Assembly (NCBI GenBank): GCA_014138645.1 | Contig: JACJIB010000004.1 | Coordinates: 558,001 to 622,000, forward strand | Direction: 5' to 3' | Origin: Methylorubrum thiocyanatum | Lineage (GTDB): Bacteria > Pseudomonadota > Alphaproteobacteria > Rhizobiales > Beijerinckiaceae | Length of the DNA: 64,000 bases | In this document: one piece after another, positions 39,324-48,486 of the stretch | How the letters are laid out: each line of letters begins with the position of its first letter | How positions within the stretch are numbered: position 1 is the stretch's first letter | Made by a program: the position numbers and the translations under genes | The notes under the pieces: model-generated | What the model was told of the DNA's origin: nothing | Database searches by the model: none | Seen by the model: the letters and a program-made list of their open reading frames with translations, nothing else

Positions 39324-41474
39324 ATGTCCTACGGGGAAGCCATGCCCTTGAACGATTTCGAAGCGTTGGCGCGAATCGCCTTCGATTGGCTCTGGGTCAC
39401 CGATGCCGAGGATCGATTCAGCTACATCTCTCCGGGCGCCGAGCCGATGCTGGGCCGCCCGCCCACGAGCCTGATCGGCACCAAGCGATCGGCCATGATC
39501 TGCGAGGCGGCGGGCGCGAGCCTGGCCACCTATCGCGAGACGATCACCGCCCGCCGCCCGTTCCGTGAACTGACCTACGTCTACCGGCATCCCGACGGCA
39601 CGCCGCGCTGGTTCGAGATCAGCGGGCGCCCGCATTTCTCGGCCGAGGGCACGTTCCTGGGCTACCAGGGGGTCGGCAGCGACGTCACCGAGCAGCACCG
39701 GACCCGCCTCGCCCTCGTCGAGGCGCATGCCGAACTCAGCGAGCAGAACCGGCGCTTCGACGCGGCGCTGGAGAACATGACCCACGGCCTGTGCATGTTC
39801 GATGCGGAGCAGCGGCTGCTGGTGTGGAACCGGCGCTACCTGGAGATCTTCGGCCTGCCCGAGGGCGCGCTCCATGTCGGCATGGGCCAGCGCGCCATCA
39901 TCGAGGTGCTGGTGGCGCTCGGTCGCTACAAGCGCGGGCTGACCGTCGATGCGGTGAGCGAGGGCACCCGCACGTCGCTGACCGACGAGGGGCCGAAGGC
40001 GGTGCTGCGCGAACTCGCCGACGGGCGGGTCATCGCGGTGACCCACCGGCCCATGGCCGAGGGCGGCGGCTGGGTGGCGACCTTCGAGGACATCACCGAA
40101 CGGCGGCGCAACGAGGCGCGCATCATCCACATGGCCCGCCACGATGGGCTTACCGACCTGCCCAACCGAACCCGCCTGCGCGAGATCGGGGCCGAGCGGG
40201 TCGAGGCGCTGCGGACGGGCGCGGACGGGCAGCTCGCCGTGCTCTGCCTCGACCTCGACCGGTTCAAGCCGGTCAACGACAGCTTCGGCCACGCGGTGGG
40301 CGATGCCCTGCTGCGGGCGGTGGCCGGGCGGCTGCGGGGGCATGTGCGCGGACACGACGTGGTCGCCCGGCTCGGCGGCGACGAGTTCGCGGTGCTCTCC
40401 CACGTCGAGGACGCGGCCGGGGCCATGGGGCTGGCCGAGCGCCTGATCGAGATCGTCGCCGCGCCCTACCGCCTCGACGGGATCACCGTCGAGATCGGGA
40501 TGAGCGTCGGCATCGCTCTGGCAGGGGCCGAGGACGACCTCCCGCGGGACATCGAATGCCTCCTCAAGGAGGCCGACATCGCCCTCTACGAGGCCAAGAC
40601 GGGCGGGCGCGGCACCGCCCGCCTGTTCGAGCCGCAGATGGACGCGACCCTGCGCGAGCGGCTCGGCCTCGAACGCGAACTGCGCGAGGCGCTGGCGCAG
40701 AGCCGCTTCGAACTGCACTACCAGCCCCTCGTGGATCTCTCCGACAACCGCATCACCGGCATGGAGGCGCTGGTGCGCTGGCGCCATCCCGAGCGCGGCC
40801 TCGTGAACCCGGCGGTGTTCATCCCGCTGGCGGAGGAGACCGGCCTGATCGTGCCGATCGGCGAGTGGGTGCTGAGCCAGGCCTGCCGCGACGCCGCCGC
40901 CTGGCCGGACGCGATCAGCGTGGCGGTCAACGTCTCGCCGCTGCAGCTGCGCAACCGCGGCTTCGTTCAGAGCGTGCTCGGCGCGCTGGCGACCAGCGGC
41001 CTCAAGGCGAGCCGGCTGGAACTGGAGATCACCGAGAGCGTGCTGCTCGACGACACCGAGGTGAACCTCGAGACGCTGCACAGCCTGCGCCGGCTCGGGG
41101 TGCGCATCTCCATGGACGATTTCGGCACCGGTTATTCCTCGATCAGCTATCTGCGCCGCTTCCCCTTCGACAAGATCAAGATCGACCGCTCCTTCGTGCC
41201 CGACTCCGCCGGGCAGTCGGATGCCGGCGCGATCATCCGCGCCATCGTCAGCCTCGGAGCGAGTCTCGGCATCACCACGCTGGTCGAGGGCGTCGAGACC
41301 GAGCCGCAGCTCGCCACCATCCGCGCGGAGGGGGCGCAGGAGGTGCAGGGCTACCTGTTCAGCCCGCCCCGGCCCGTCCACGAGATCGCGGTCCTGCTCG
41401 AAGCCGGGATCGCCTCCGGGGCCGGCAAGGCGGCCAATCCGGCGGAAATCCCGGCCCGGACGCTGGCGGCCTGA
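39324..41474 (+). CDS. PAS-PAS-GGDEF-EAL cyclic-di-GMP metabolic protein
   Basis: The 716-residue cytoplasmic protein has PAS (about 8-125, [20 protein letters not shown]) and a second PAS-like domain (about 150-260, [23 protein letters not shown]). The GGDEF domain has an intact active site ([11 protein letters not shown]) and an RxxD inhibitory site five residues earlier (RGHDVVARL). The EAL domain has [38 protein letters not shown] and LVEGVETE, so all metal and catalytic residues look intact. It could both make and break c-di-GMP, with PAS input deciding. An alternative start is ATG 39342, which has a better ribosome-binding site (GGGGAAG). Confidence 0.95.
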   Translation: MSYGEAMPLNDFEALARIAFDWLWVTDAEDRFSYISPGAEPMLGRPPTSLIGTKRSAMICEAAGASLATYRETITARRPFRELTYVYRHPDGTPRWFEISGRPHFSAEGTFLGYQGVGSDVTEQHRTRLALVEAHAELSEQNRRFDAALENMTHGLCMFDAEQRLLVWNRRYLEIFGLPEGALHVGMGQRAIIEVLVALGRYKRGLTVDAVSEGTRTSLTDEGPKAVLRELADGRVIAVTHRPMAEGGGWVATFEDITERRRNEARIIHMARHDGLTDLPNRTRLREIGAERVEALRTGADGQLAVLCLDLDRFKPVNDSFGHAVGDALLRAVAGRLRGHVRGHDVVARLGGDEFAVLSHVEDAAGAMGLAERLIEIVAAPYRLDGITVEIGMSVGIALAGAEDDLPRDIECLLKEADIALYEAKTGGRGTARLFEPQMDATLRERLGLERELREALAQSRFELHYQPLVDLSDNRITGMEALVRWRHPERGLVNPAVFIPLAEETGLIVPIGEWVLSQACRDAAAWPDAISVAVNVSPLQLRNRGFVQSVLGALATSGLKASRLELEITESVLLDDTEVNLETLHSLRRLGVRISMDDFGTGYSSISYLRRFPFDKIKIDRSFVPDSAGQSDAGAIIRAIVSLGASLGITTLVEGVETEPQLATIRAEGAQEVQGYLFSPPRPVHEIAVLLEAGIASGAGKAANPAEIPARTLAA

Positions 41475-41583
41475 GGCGGCTTCGAAGTCTGCCCGGCCGG
41501 GAACGCCGGCGCGATTTTCGAGCGAGATCCTTGAGAGAGATCCTCGGCAGCGGTCCTGCGCGCGGGCCGGAGGCGCCTTCGGG

Positions 41584-41624
41584 CCGCCGCCGATCCGGAA
41601 CGCTTGGCGTCCGGCGGCGGTTTT
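41584..41624 (+). terminator. Putative hairpin terminator after GGDEF-EAL gene
   Basis: Arms CCGCCG(CCGAT)CCGGA and TCCGGCGGCGG form a bulged GC stem followed by TTTT, 110 bases past the stop. The bulge lowers confidence. Confidence 0.45.
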
Positions 41625-41731
41625 CAGCGCCATCGACGGAACGAATCCGGCAGCTTGGCAATTTTCCAAGCCAGGAAAGACTTCCGAAACACTGCAGGAC
41701 CCCGTCGGACGACGGACGTCAGGAGGATACC

Positions 41732-41908
41732 ATGATCGGCTGGGCTGTTACCTTTCTCGTCGTCGCCCTGATCGCCGCGCTGCTCGGCTTCGGCGGCATC
41801 GCCGGCACCGCCATGGAGGCGGCCAAGATCGTGTTCTTCGTCGCGATCGCGCTGTTCCTGATCTCGGCGGTGATGGGCGCGGTGCGCGGTCGTTCCCCGC
41901 GGTTGTGA
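41732..41908 (+). CDS. DUF1328 family small membrane protein
   Basis: The 58-residue protein has two TM helices: [20 protein letters not shown] and a second starting [14 protein letters not shown], separated by the short loop AGTAMEA. It matches the DUF1328/YtjA pattern. A perfect AGGAGG lies six bases before ATG 41732, and a strong terminator follows at 41941, so it is expressed as a small monocistronic message. Known relatives are stress-associated membrane peptides of unknown function. Confidence 0.9.
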   Translation: MIGWAVTFLVVALIAALLGFGGIAGTAMEAAKIVFFVAIALFLISAVMGAVRGRSPRL

Positions 41909-41940
41909 CGGCGCCGCTTCTCTCGAAGCGTGCCATGAAG

Positions 41941-41972
41941 GGCGGTCCCGCGCGGGACCGCCTTTTCCTTTT
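41941..41972 (+). terminator. Intrinsic terminator of DUF1328 gene
   Basis: GGCGGTCCCGC-GCGGGACCGCC, an 11-bp perfect stem, followed by TTTTCCTTTT. It lies 32 bases past the stop. Confidence 0.9.
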
Positions 41973-42003
41973 GTGCGGACCGCCGCTCTGGTAAGGGGCG
42001 CGG

Positions 42004-43920
42004 ATGACCGACATTCCAGACCCCTCCCCGGCCGCGCCCGCGGACCAGACCGCGGATCAGCCCGCCGCGCCCGAGGGCGAGCGCATTGCCAAGGCCATTG
42101 CCCGCGCCGGCATCGCGTCCCGCCGCGATGCGGAGGCGATGATCGAGGCCGGCCGCGTCAGCCTCAACGGCAAGATCCTGACCTCGCCCGCAATCAACGT
42201 CACCGAATCCGACCGCATCGCGATCGACGGCGAGCCTCTGCCCGCCCGCGAGCGCACCCGGCTGTGGCTGCTGCACAAGCCGCGCGGCGTCGTCACCACC
42301 GCCCGCGACCCGGAAGGGCGCCAGACGGTGTTCGACGGGTTGCCCGACGACCTGCCGCGGGTCGTCGCCATCGGCCGGCTCGACATCAACACCGAGGGGC
42401 TCTTGCTCCTCACCAATGACGGCGGGCTCGCCAAGGTGATCGCCCATCCCGATACCGGCTGGCTGCGCCGCTACCGGGTGCGCGCCTTCGGCGACATCAC
42501 CCAGGCCGATCTCGACCGGCTCAAGAAGGGCGTGACCGTCGACGGCATGGAGTACGGCCCCGTCGAGGCGACCCTCGACCGGGTGCAGGGCGACAACCTC
42601 TGGCTCACCCTCGGCCTGCGCGAGGGCAAGAACCGCGAGGTCAAGCGCATCCTCGAACATCTCGGCCTCTCGGTGAACCGGCTGATCCGGCTCTCGTTCG
42701 GGCCGTTCCAGCTCGGCGATCTCGAAGTCGGGCTGGTCGAGGAGATCCGCACCAAGGTGCTGAAGGAGCAGCTCGGTAAGAGCCTCGCCGAGCAGGCCGG
42801 CGTCGATTTCGAGAGCCCGGTGCGCGAGGCCATCGCCCCGTTCGGCAGTCCGAAGAAGGCGGCCCGCGCCGCGCAGAGCCCGCGAGCCGAGGCGCCCGCG
42901 GGGCGGGGCGGCCGTCAGGGCGCCCACGACGAGGGACGCTCGGAGCCCCGCCCGGGCGCCCGCGGCGGGACGGCGGGCCGTCCGCCGCGCGATCCCGCCC
43001 GTCCGGCCGCGCCGCGCGCCGGTGCGCGCCCGGCCCAGCGGGCGCCCTCGCCCACCGTGTGGCGGGCCGATGACGAGACCCGCCCCCGCGCCAGCAAGGT
43101 GCCGCGCCGCGGCACCGATCCGAAGACCGCCCGCGCGGCGGCGGCCGAGCGCGGCCGCGAGCGGGTCGGCGCGATCCAGGCGGCCGGCGAGCGCCGGGTG
43201 CTGGTCGAGCGGCTCCAGCCCACGCCGGAGACGCCCGCCCCCGAGCCGCACCGCCGGGTCCGCTTCCGCACCGAAGAGGAGCGCTCCGCGCGTCAAGAGC
43301 GGCCGGAGCGTCAGGAAAGACCGGAGCGTTCGCGCGAGGACCGGCCGCGCCGGGATGCGCCTGCGGGCGATGCCCGTCCCCGCCGTCGCGAGGCCGGAGA
43401 GGGCGCCGCCCCCGAGCGGCGCGGGCCGCCGCGCGAGCGCCGCTTCGAGGGTGAGGGCCGTCCCGAGGGCCGCCCGCCCCGCGAGCGCAGCGAAGGCCGG
43501 CCCCAGCGCGACCGCGGCGAGGGTGCCCCCCGCCGCGAGCGTTCCGCCGAGGCGGGGGCGCCCGAGCGCCGCGGCCCCCCGCGCGACCGGCCCCGCGCCG
43601 CCGAGGGCGAGCGCCCGGCGCGTCCCCCGCGCGGGGCCGACGCGCCCGAGCGCGGCGGTTTCCGCAAGGGGCCGGGGGGCGGCTCCGGCGGCAAGCCCGG
43701 CTTCAAGGGCGGTGCCCGCGACGGCGCCAGGGGTGATTTCAAGGGCGGCGCGAAGGGCGGCCCCCGGGGCGACTTCAAGCCCGGCGGTGGCGGCGGTGGC
43801 CGGCCCGGCGGGCGCCCGGGTGGACGTCCCGGCGGAAAGCCCGGTGGCGCGCCTGGGGGCCGTCCCGGCGGCAAGCCGGGGCCGCGGGGGGGCGGCCGTC
43901 CGCCCCGCGGCGGGGCCTGA
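42004..43920 (+). CDS. RluB/RsuA-type pseudouridine synthase with long RGG/PR-rich tail
   Basis: The 638-residue protein has an S4 RNA-binding domain (about 26-73, RIAKAIARAGIASRRDAEAMI) and a pseudouridine synthase core with catalytic D127 (AIGRLDINTEGLLLLTNDG), then GLREGKNREVKRILEHLGL, so it most likely modifies 23S rRNA like RluB. The core ends near residue 265. The remaining about 370 residues are low-complexity: Arg, Gly, Pro, Glu and Asp with runs such as RPGGRPGGRPGG at the end. Similar but shorter tails occur in alphaproteobacterial orthologues; the length here is striking. rsmD follows 10 bases after its stop. Confidence 0.9.
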   Translation: MTDIPDPSPAAPADQTADQPAAPEGERIAKAIARAGIASRRDAEAMIEAGRVSLNGKILTSPAINVTESDRIAIDGEPLPARERTRLWLLHKPRGVVTTARDPEGRQTVFDGLPDDLPRVVAIGRLDINTEGLLLLTNDGGLAKVIAHPDTGWLRRYRVRAFGDITQADLDRLKKGVTVDGMEYGPVEATLDRVQGDNLWLTLGLREGKNREVKRILEHLGLSVNRLIRLSFGPFQLGDLEVGLVEEIRTKVLKEQLGKSLAEQAGVDFESPVREAIAPFGSPKKAARAAQSPRAEAPAGRGGRQGAHDEGRSEPRPGARGGTAGRPPRDPARPAAPRAGARPAQRAPSPTVWRADDETRPRASKVPRRGTDPKTARAAAAERGRERVGAIQAAGERRVLVERLQPTPETPAPEPHRRVRFRTEEERSARQERPERQERPERSREDRPRRDAPAGDARPRRREAGEGAAPERRGPPRERRFEGEGRPEGRPPRERSEGRPQRDRGEGAPRRERSAEAGAPERRGPPRDRPRAAEGERPARPPRGADAPERGGFRKGPGGGSGGKPGFKGGARDGARGDFKGGAKGGPRGDFKPGGGGGGRPGGRPGGRPGGKPGGAPGGRPGGKPGPRGGGRPPRGGA

Positions 43921-43930
43921 GGCCTGACGC

Positions 43931-44485
43931 GTGCGGATCGTCGGCGGCGAATGGCGCGGGCGCAGGCTGATCGGGCCGAAGGCGGAGGGCATCCGCCCGA
44001 CCTCCGACCGCCTGCGCGAGGCCCTGTTCAACGTGCTGGCCCACGCCTACGACGACGCGGCCGAGGAGGCGGTGGTGCTCGACCTGTTCGCGGGCACCGG
44101 CGCGCTGGGCTTCGAGGCGCTCTCCCGCGGCGCGGCCCGCGCGCTCTTCGTGGATGAGGGGCGCCAGGCCGGTCTGCTGATCCGGGAGGGGATCGCCGCG
44201 CTCGGCTGCGCGGCCCGCGCCCGGCTGATCCCGCGCGACGCGACCCGGCTCGGGCCGGCCCTGGATCAGCCGGCAACCCTCGTCTTCTGCGACCCGCCCT
44301 ACGGTAAGAACCTCGCCCCCGCCGCGCTCACCGCGGCCGCTTCCGGCGGCTGGCTCGCGCCCGGCGCCCTCGTCCTCGTCGAGGAGGCCGCCGCGGCCGG
44401 CCCCGTCCTGCCGCCGGGGTTTTCGGAGCTGGAGCGGCGCGGCTACGGCGAGACCGCGGTGACGTTCGCGCGGTTCGCGGGGTGA
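43931..44485 (+). CDS. rsmD: 16S rRNA (guanine-966-N2)-methyltransferase
   Basis: The 184-residue SAM-dependent methyltransferase starts at GTG 43931. It begins MRIVGGEWRGRRL and continues with GIRPTSDRLREALFNVL, the SAM motif VLDLFAGTGALGFEALSRGA and the catalytic FCDPPYGK (N/D-P-P-Y motif). The length is usual. It is co-transcribed with the RluB-type gene, so two rRNA-modifying enzymes share one transcript. Confidence 0.94.
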   Translation: MRIVGGEWRGRRLIGPKAEGIRPTSDRLREALFNVLAHAYDDAAEEAVVLDLFAGTGALGFEALSRGAARALFVDEGRQAGLLIREGIAALGCAARARLIPRDATRLGPALDQPATLVFCDPPYGKNLAPAALTAAASGGWLAPGALVLVEEAAAAGPVLPPGFSELERRGYGETAVTFARFAG

Positions 44486-44509
44486 GGGTAGCGGCTACCT
44501 CTGTAGGGC

Positions 44510-44677
44510 TTAGCCAGTAGAGCGCGTCGAGCGGCTCACTGTTGCCGATGCATGTCCCGTCCGCAAGCGCTCGCGCTCTGCATCGATCGCTGCGGCGCCT
44601 CGCCGAATACTGCGCCAGCCGAACCAAGCCGCTACCAGAGCGAAGAGCGGGGGGAAAAGTAGCCAGAGATGGTTCAT
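44510..44677 (-). CDS. Very small single-TM protein (55 aa)
   Basis: From ATG 44677, five bases after the stop of the gene before it (44683-44964), this encodes a 55-residue protein beginning MNHLWLLFPPLFALVAAWFGW, a membrane helix, then a charged cytoplasmic segment (IRRGAAAIDAERERLRTG) and a serine/threonine-rich end. No Shine-Dalgarno is convincing, so translation may be coupled to the upstream gene. Its function is unknown, but the hydrophobic start and the tight spacing make it a credible gene. Confidence 0.5.
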   Translation of the reverse strand: MNHLWLLFPPLFALVAAWFGWRSIRRGAAAIDAERERLRTGHASATVSRSTRSTG

Positions 44678-44682
44678 ACCCG

Positions 44683-44964
44683 TCATCTAAGCCCGTCGAG
44701 CATGGTTCTGCCCCAATTATGTAAGCCTACCGCGACCAAAGCCCAAACGATCATTGTGATGAGCGTCACCTGCCCTTCAGGCGGAGCGGATGAGAGCGGG
44801 AAGCTGAGGCCGATGATCGGCAGCAAAAATCCTCCACCGAAGAGCGCAATGGCGATGTTATTGGCCGCCGATGCGGTGAGCTTGGTCTTCTCGTTGTGGA
44901 CGAGGATGTGACGCTTGAGAGCGTCCGTGTCCTCTGCCGGGGAAGGGGGCGAGCCCGATGTCAT
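44683..44964 (-). CDS. Small two-TM membrane protein
   Basis: The 93-residue protein from ATG 44964 has a polar N-terminus (SPAEDTDALKRHILVHNEKTKLTASAANN) and two membrane helices (about 38-56, IAIALFGGGFLLPIIGLSF, and 66-84, VTLITMIVWALVAVGLHNW). The frame is open to 45048 but nothing supports the longer start. Its codon use (several rarer codons, less GC at third positions) differs from neighbouring genes, so it may have been acquired. I do not recognise the family. Confidence 0.65.
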   Translation of the reverse strand: MTSGSPPSPAEDTDALKRHILVHNEKTKLTASAANNIAIALFGGGFLLPIIGLSFPLSSAPPEGQVTLITMIVWALVAVGLHNWGRTMLDGLR

Positions 44965-45214
44965 ATGAACTCCGATTGATCTCGCCCTGCTCCCGGCTCT
45001 GAAGCCACCCAGTCGCAAAGAGAGTTTAGGCCGCGGTCTCCCAGCCAATCAACCCAGGGCTGTATGAATCGCTCGGCGACCGGCCAGCTCCGGACCCGGC
45101 TGAGAACCGTTCGAGGGTGGTCGATGGTCGCATCGCATGGCTCGCCGCGCCTTTGCGGGCCGCTGCCCTATCTCGCTCGGGCTACGCCCATCCGCGAGAA
45201 GGAGGCCCGCGTCC

Positions 45215-46156
45215 ATGCCGCCTGCCCTGCCGCCCGTTCCCCCGCTCTCCCGCCGAATCCTGCTCCAGGGTGCCGCCGCCCTGGCCGGGGCAGGGCTCGC
45301 CCCGACGCTGCTGCGCCCGGCCCGCGCCGCGGAGGCCCTGATCACCCGGCCGATCCCCTCCTCCGGCGAGCGGCTGCCGGCCATGGGCATCGGCACCTCG
45401 CGCCGCTACGAGGTGGCGGTGACGCCTGAGGCGACCGCGCCCTTGCGCGAGGCGGTGGAGCGCTTCGTGGCGCTCGGCGGGCGGGTGATCGACACCGCCC
45501 CGAGCTACGGCACCGCCGAGGACGTCCTCGGCCTCATCCTCCAGGGTCTGCGCGAAAAGATCTTTCTCGCCACCAAGGTCGCGGCCCGCGGCCGCGAGGC
45601 CTCGGAGGCCGAGACCGCGCGCTCGTTCCAGCGCCTGCGCACGGACACGATCGACCTCATTGCCGTGCACAATCTGGTCGATACGGAGACCAACCTCGCC
45701 GTCCTGCGCGCCCTCAAGGACAAGGGCCGCATCCGCTACCTGGGCGTCACGGTCTGGCGCGACGAGCAGTTTCCCGATCTCGAGACGGTGATGAAGCGGG
45801 AGAAGCTCGATTTCGTGCAGGTGAACTACGCCCTCGACAGCCGGCTGGCGGCCGAGCGCGTCCTGCCGCTCGCCGCCGAGCGCGGCGTGGCGGTGATGGT
45901 CAACGTGCCCTTCGGCCGCGACCGCCTGTTCAAGGCCGTGAAGGACAAGCCCCTGCCTGATTTCGCAACTGAGTTCGGCTGCAGGAGTTGGGCGCAGTTC
46001 TTCCTCAAATACGTGCTCGCCAACGAGGCGGTGACCTGCCCGATCCCGGGCATGGCCAAGGCGAGTTACGTCGAGGACAACCTCGCCGCCGCGACCGGGC
46101 GGCTGCCGGACGCTGCCGAGCGGCGCAAGATGGAGGCCTTCATCGATGCGGTCTGA
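45215..46156 (+). CDS. Aldo/keto reductase with Tat-like signal peptide
   Basis: The 313-residue protein (ATG 45215, GAAGGAGG upstream) begins with a twin-arginine-type leader: PLSRRILLQGAAALAGAGLAP then RPARAAE. The mature part is an AKR TIM barrel with catalytic D (VIDTAPSYG), Y in SYG, K in LATKV and H in AVHN. AKRs use NADPH, which is not normally in the periplasm, so export of a folded holoenzyme would be required, as Tat allows. It overlaps the next gene by 11 bases, forming an operon of two reductases plus a transporter. Confidence 0.88.
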   Translation: MPPALPPVPPLSRRILLQGAAALAGAGLAPTLLRPARAAEALITRPIPSSGERLPAMGIGTSRRYEVAVTPEATAPLREAVERFVALGGRVIDTAPSYGTAEDVLGLILQGLREKIFLATKVAARGREASEAETARSFQRLRTDTIDLIAVHNLVDTETNLAVLRALKDKGRIRYLGVTVWRDEQFPDLETVMKREKLDFVQVNYALDSRLAAERVLPLAAERGVAVMVNVPFGRDRLFKAVKDKPLPDFATEFGCRSWAQFFLKYVLANEAVTCPIPGMAKASYVEDNLAAATGRLPDAAERRKMEAFIDAV

Positions 46157-46871
46157 TGCTTTTGTCACTTTCGCGCGGCGCGGGGCGCTAGCGGCCATTC
46201 TGTGCACGCTCGCCCTGCCCGCGCTCGCCCAATCCGAGAACAGCAAAAAAATCGGGATCGTCGGGGCCGGCAATATCGGCGGGACGCTCGGCCGGCTCTG
46301 GATCAAGGCGGGCTACGAGGTGTTCTTTTCGTCCCGGCATCCGGAGGAGCTGAAGCCGCTCGTGGACGAACTCGGCTCCAAGGCCCATGCGGGCACGCCG
46401 GCCGACGCCATCGCCTTCGGCAACGCCGTGCTGATCGCCGTGCCCTACAAGGCCTATCCGGAATTGGGGCGCGAGAACGCCGCCGGGCTCAAGAACAAGG
46501 TGGTGATCGATGCCGGCAATGCGGTGAAGGCCCGCGACGGCGCGGTCTACGACGAGGTCGAGCGCGACGGCATCGGCGCGACCTCCGCCAAGTATCTGGC
46601 CGGTGCCCGGGTGGTGCGCGCCTTCAACGCGGCGAACTACAAGGTCTTCCAGAAGAACGCCGGCCGGCCCGAGCCGCGCATGGCGGTGCCGATCGCCGGC
46701 AACGACCCGAAGGCGCTGGAGACCGCGCGGACCCTGGTCGCGGATGCCGGCTTCGATCCCGTGGTGGTCGGCGAACTGAAGGCGGCCGACACCTTCGCCA
46801 TGGGCTCGCCCGGCTTCGGCCACGACCTCTCGGCACCGGAACTGAAGCAGAAGCTCGGGGTGAAGCCTTGA
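46146..46871 (+). CDS. NADP-binding F420-NADP-reductase-like protein with signal peptide
   Basis: The 241-residue protein has a hydrophobic leader (about 12-29, ALAAILCTLALPALAQ) directly followed by the Rossmann motif K-I-G-I-V-G-A-G-N-I-G-G-T-L-G-R-L, then VPYKAYPELG and VVIDAGNAV, as in the NADPH-dependent F420 reductase and related NAD(P)-binding families. The reductase partner is not evident: F420 is not expected in this lineage, so the electron acceptor is unknown. It starts inside the preceding AKR gene (11-base overlap) and its stop overlaps the transporter start (TTGA). Confidence 0.85.
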   Translation: MRSDAFVTFARRGALAAILCTLALPALAQSENSKKIGIVGAGNIGGTLGRLWIKAGYEVFFSSRHPEELKPLVDELGSKAHAGTPADAIAFGNAVLIAVPYKAYPELGRENAAGLKNKVVIDAGNAVKARDGAVYDEVERDGIGATSAKYLAGARVVRAFNAANYKVFQKNAGRPEPRMAVPIAGNDPKALETARTLVADAGFDPVVVGELKAADTFAMGSPGFGHDLSAPELKQKLGVKP

Positions 46872-48205
46872 GCGAGGCCCCGGCCTCTTCGTCGATCTCG
46901 AACCGCCTCGCCCGCCTCATCGACGTGAGGCCGGGCGAGGGCCCGGCGCTCGCATGGTCCTGGGCCTACATCTTCGCGCTCTTGGCGAGCTACTACGTGC
47001 TGCGCCCGATCCGCGACCAGATGGGCGTGGCGGGCGGGCTCGAAAACCTGCCCTGGCTGTTCCTGGCGACGCTGGCCGGCATGCTGGCGCTGAACCTGCC
47101 CTTCGCGTGGCTGGTGAAGCGCCTGCCGCGGGCGCGCTTCGTGCCCCTCACCTACCGCTTCTTCATCCTCAACATCCTGATCTTTGCCGGCCTCATCGCC
47201 GTGGCCGAGGGCGAGACCGCGGTCTGGGTCGGCCGCGCCTTCTTCGTCTGGCTCTCGATCTTCAACCTGTTCGTGGTCTCGATCTTCTGGGCCACGGTGG
47301 TGGACGTGTTCTCGACCGACCAAGGCAAGCGCCTGTTCGGCTTCATCGCCGCGGGCGCCACGCTCGGCGCCATCTGCGGCTCGGCGGTGACGGCGACGCT
47401 GGCGCGCGACGTGCCGACCTGGGCGCTGCTGCTGACCGCCGCCGTCCTGCTGGAGGCGGCGGTCTTCGCCATGCGGGGGCTCGCCCGCCTGATCGGGCGG
47501 CTGCACGAGGTGCCGGAGGAATCGCGCGCGGGCGAGACCATCGGCGGCGACGTGCTCGCCGGCGTCCGCCGGACCTTCGCCTCGCCCTACCTGCTCAACA
47601 TCGCAGGGTTTCTGGCGCTGTTCTCGGTCACCGCGACCTTCCTGTATTTCGAGCAGGCGGGGATCGCCAAGCGCAGCTTCCCCGACCGGGGGGCGCAGAC
47701 CGCCTTCTTCGCCAGCGTCGATCTCGCGGTGAACGCCCTGACGCTCGGGGTGCAGCTCTTCCTCACCGGGCGCATCACCCGGTGGCTCGGGGTCGGCGTG
47801 ACCCTGGCGCTGCTGCCGGCGGCGAGCATCGTCGGGTTCGCCGCGCTGGCGCTGTCGCCGAGCGTCGCCTCGGTGGTGGTCATCTACGTGCTGCGGCGTG
47901 CCGGCAACTTCGCCATCGCCCGGCCGGTGCGCGAGGTGCTGTTCACGGTGGTGCCGCGGGAGGACCGCTACAAGGCGAAAAGCTTCATCGACACGGTGGT
48001 CTACCGCCTCGGCGATCAGGTCGGCGCGTGGTCCTATACCGGGCTGTCCGCCCTCGGCTTCGGCGGCCACGCGGCGGCGGTCGTGGCGGTGCCGCTCTCG
48101 GCCGCCTGGCTCCTCAACGCGCTCTGGCTCGGGCGGGCCCAGGCGCGGCGGCAGGCGGTGGCGCAGCAGGACAGTTCAGCGTCGTTGTCACCCCGGACGG
48201 CCTGA
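46868..48205 (+). CDS. NTP/NDP exchange-type (ATP/ADP translocase-like) MFS transporter
   Basis: The 445-residue protein starts at TTG 46868, overlapping the previous stop by four bases, with GGGGTGAAG upstream. It has about 11-12 membrane helices. The N-terminal stretch (IDVRPGEGPALAWSWAYIFALLASYYVLRPIRD) and IFNLFVVSIFWATVVDVFSTDQGKRLFGFIAAGATLG match the family of ATP:ADP antiporter-like major-facilitator proteins found widely in free-living bacteria. True nucleotide exchange has been shown only for parasites and plastids; the substrate here is unknown. Co-expression with two exported reductases suggests cofactor or substrate traffic, but that is speculation. Confidence 0.8.
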   Translation: MSEAPASSSISNRLARLIDVRPGEGPALAWSWAYIFALLASYYVLRPIRDQMGVAGGLENLPWLFLATLAGMLALNLPFAWLVKRLPRARFVPLTYRFFILNILIFAGLIAVAEGETAVWVGRAFFVWLSIFNLFVVSIFWATVVDVFSTDQGKRLFGFIAAGATLGAICGSAVTATLARDVPTWALLLTAAVLLEAAVFAMRGLARLIGRLHEVPEESRAGETIGGDVLAGVRRTFASPYLLNIAGFLALFSVTATFLYFEQAGIAKRSFPDRGAQTAFFASVDLAVNALTLGVQLFLTGRITRWLGVGVTLALLPAASIVGFAALALSPSVASVVVIYVLRRAGNFAIARPVREVLFTVVPREDRYKAKSFIDTVVYRLGDQVGAWSYTGLSALGFGGHAAAVVAVPLSAAWLLNALWLGRAQARRQAVAQQDSSASLSPRTA

Positions 48206-48227
48206 GACGTCCTCTTCCCTCCTGGCT

Positions 48228-48339
48228 GTCATTCCGGGGCGCTGACAAGCGAACCCGGAATCCACGACGAGCCGCGCTATTGCCATGTGTCCCGCATCAC
48301 GGGTGGATCCCGGGTTCCGCTTCGCGGCCCCGGGATGAC
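48228..48339. repeat. Palindromic repeat, family B, copy 2
   Basis: About 112 bases: GTCATTCCGGGGCGCTGACA...ACCCGGAATCCAC, a spacer, then ACGGGTGGATCCCGGGTT...GCCCCGGGATGAC. It shares the same word order with 37901-38010 and differs mainly in the spacer. It lies 22 bases after the transporter stop, upstream of the RND operon. Confidence 0.88.
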
Positions 48340-48486
48340 GAGAGCCGATGGCACGGAAGCGATCATTCGGAGATCGCATGAGGCGCCTTGTTGGGAAGGT
48401 TATTGTAAGGTCAGACTCGTTTCGTCTCCGACGACGGCTGTCTGACTCGCCGGAGCCGGTGACGATGCGGCATCGCATCACGCCGA

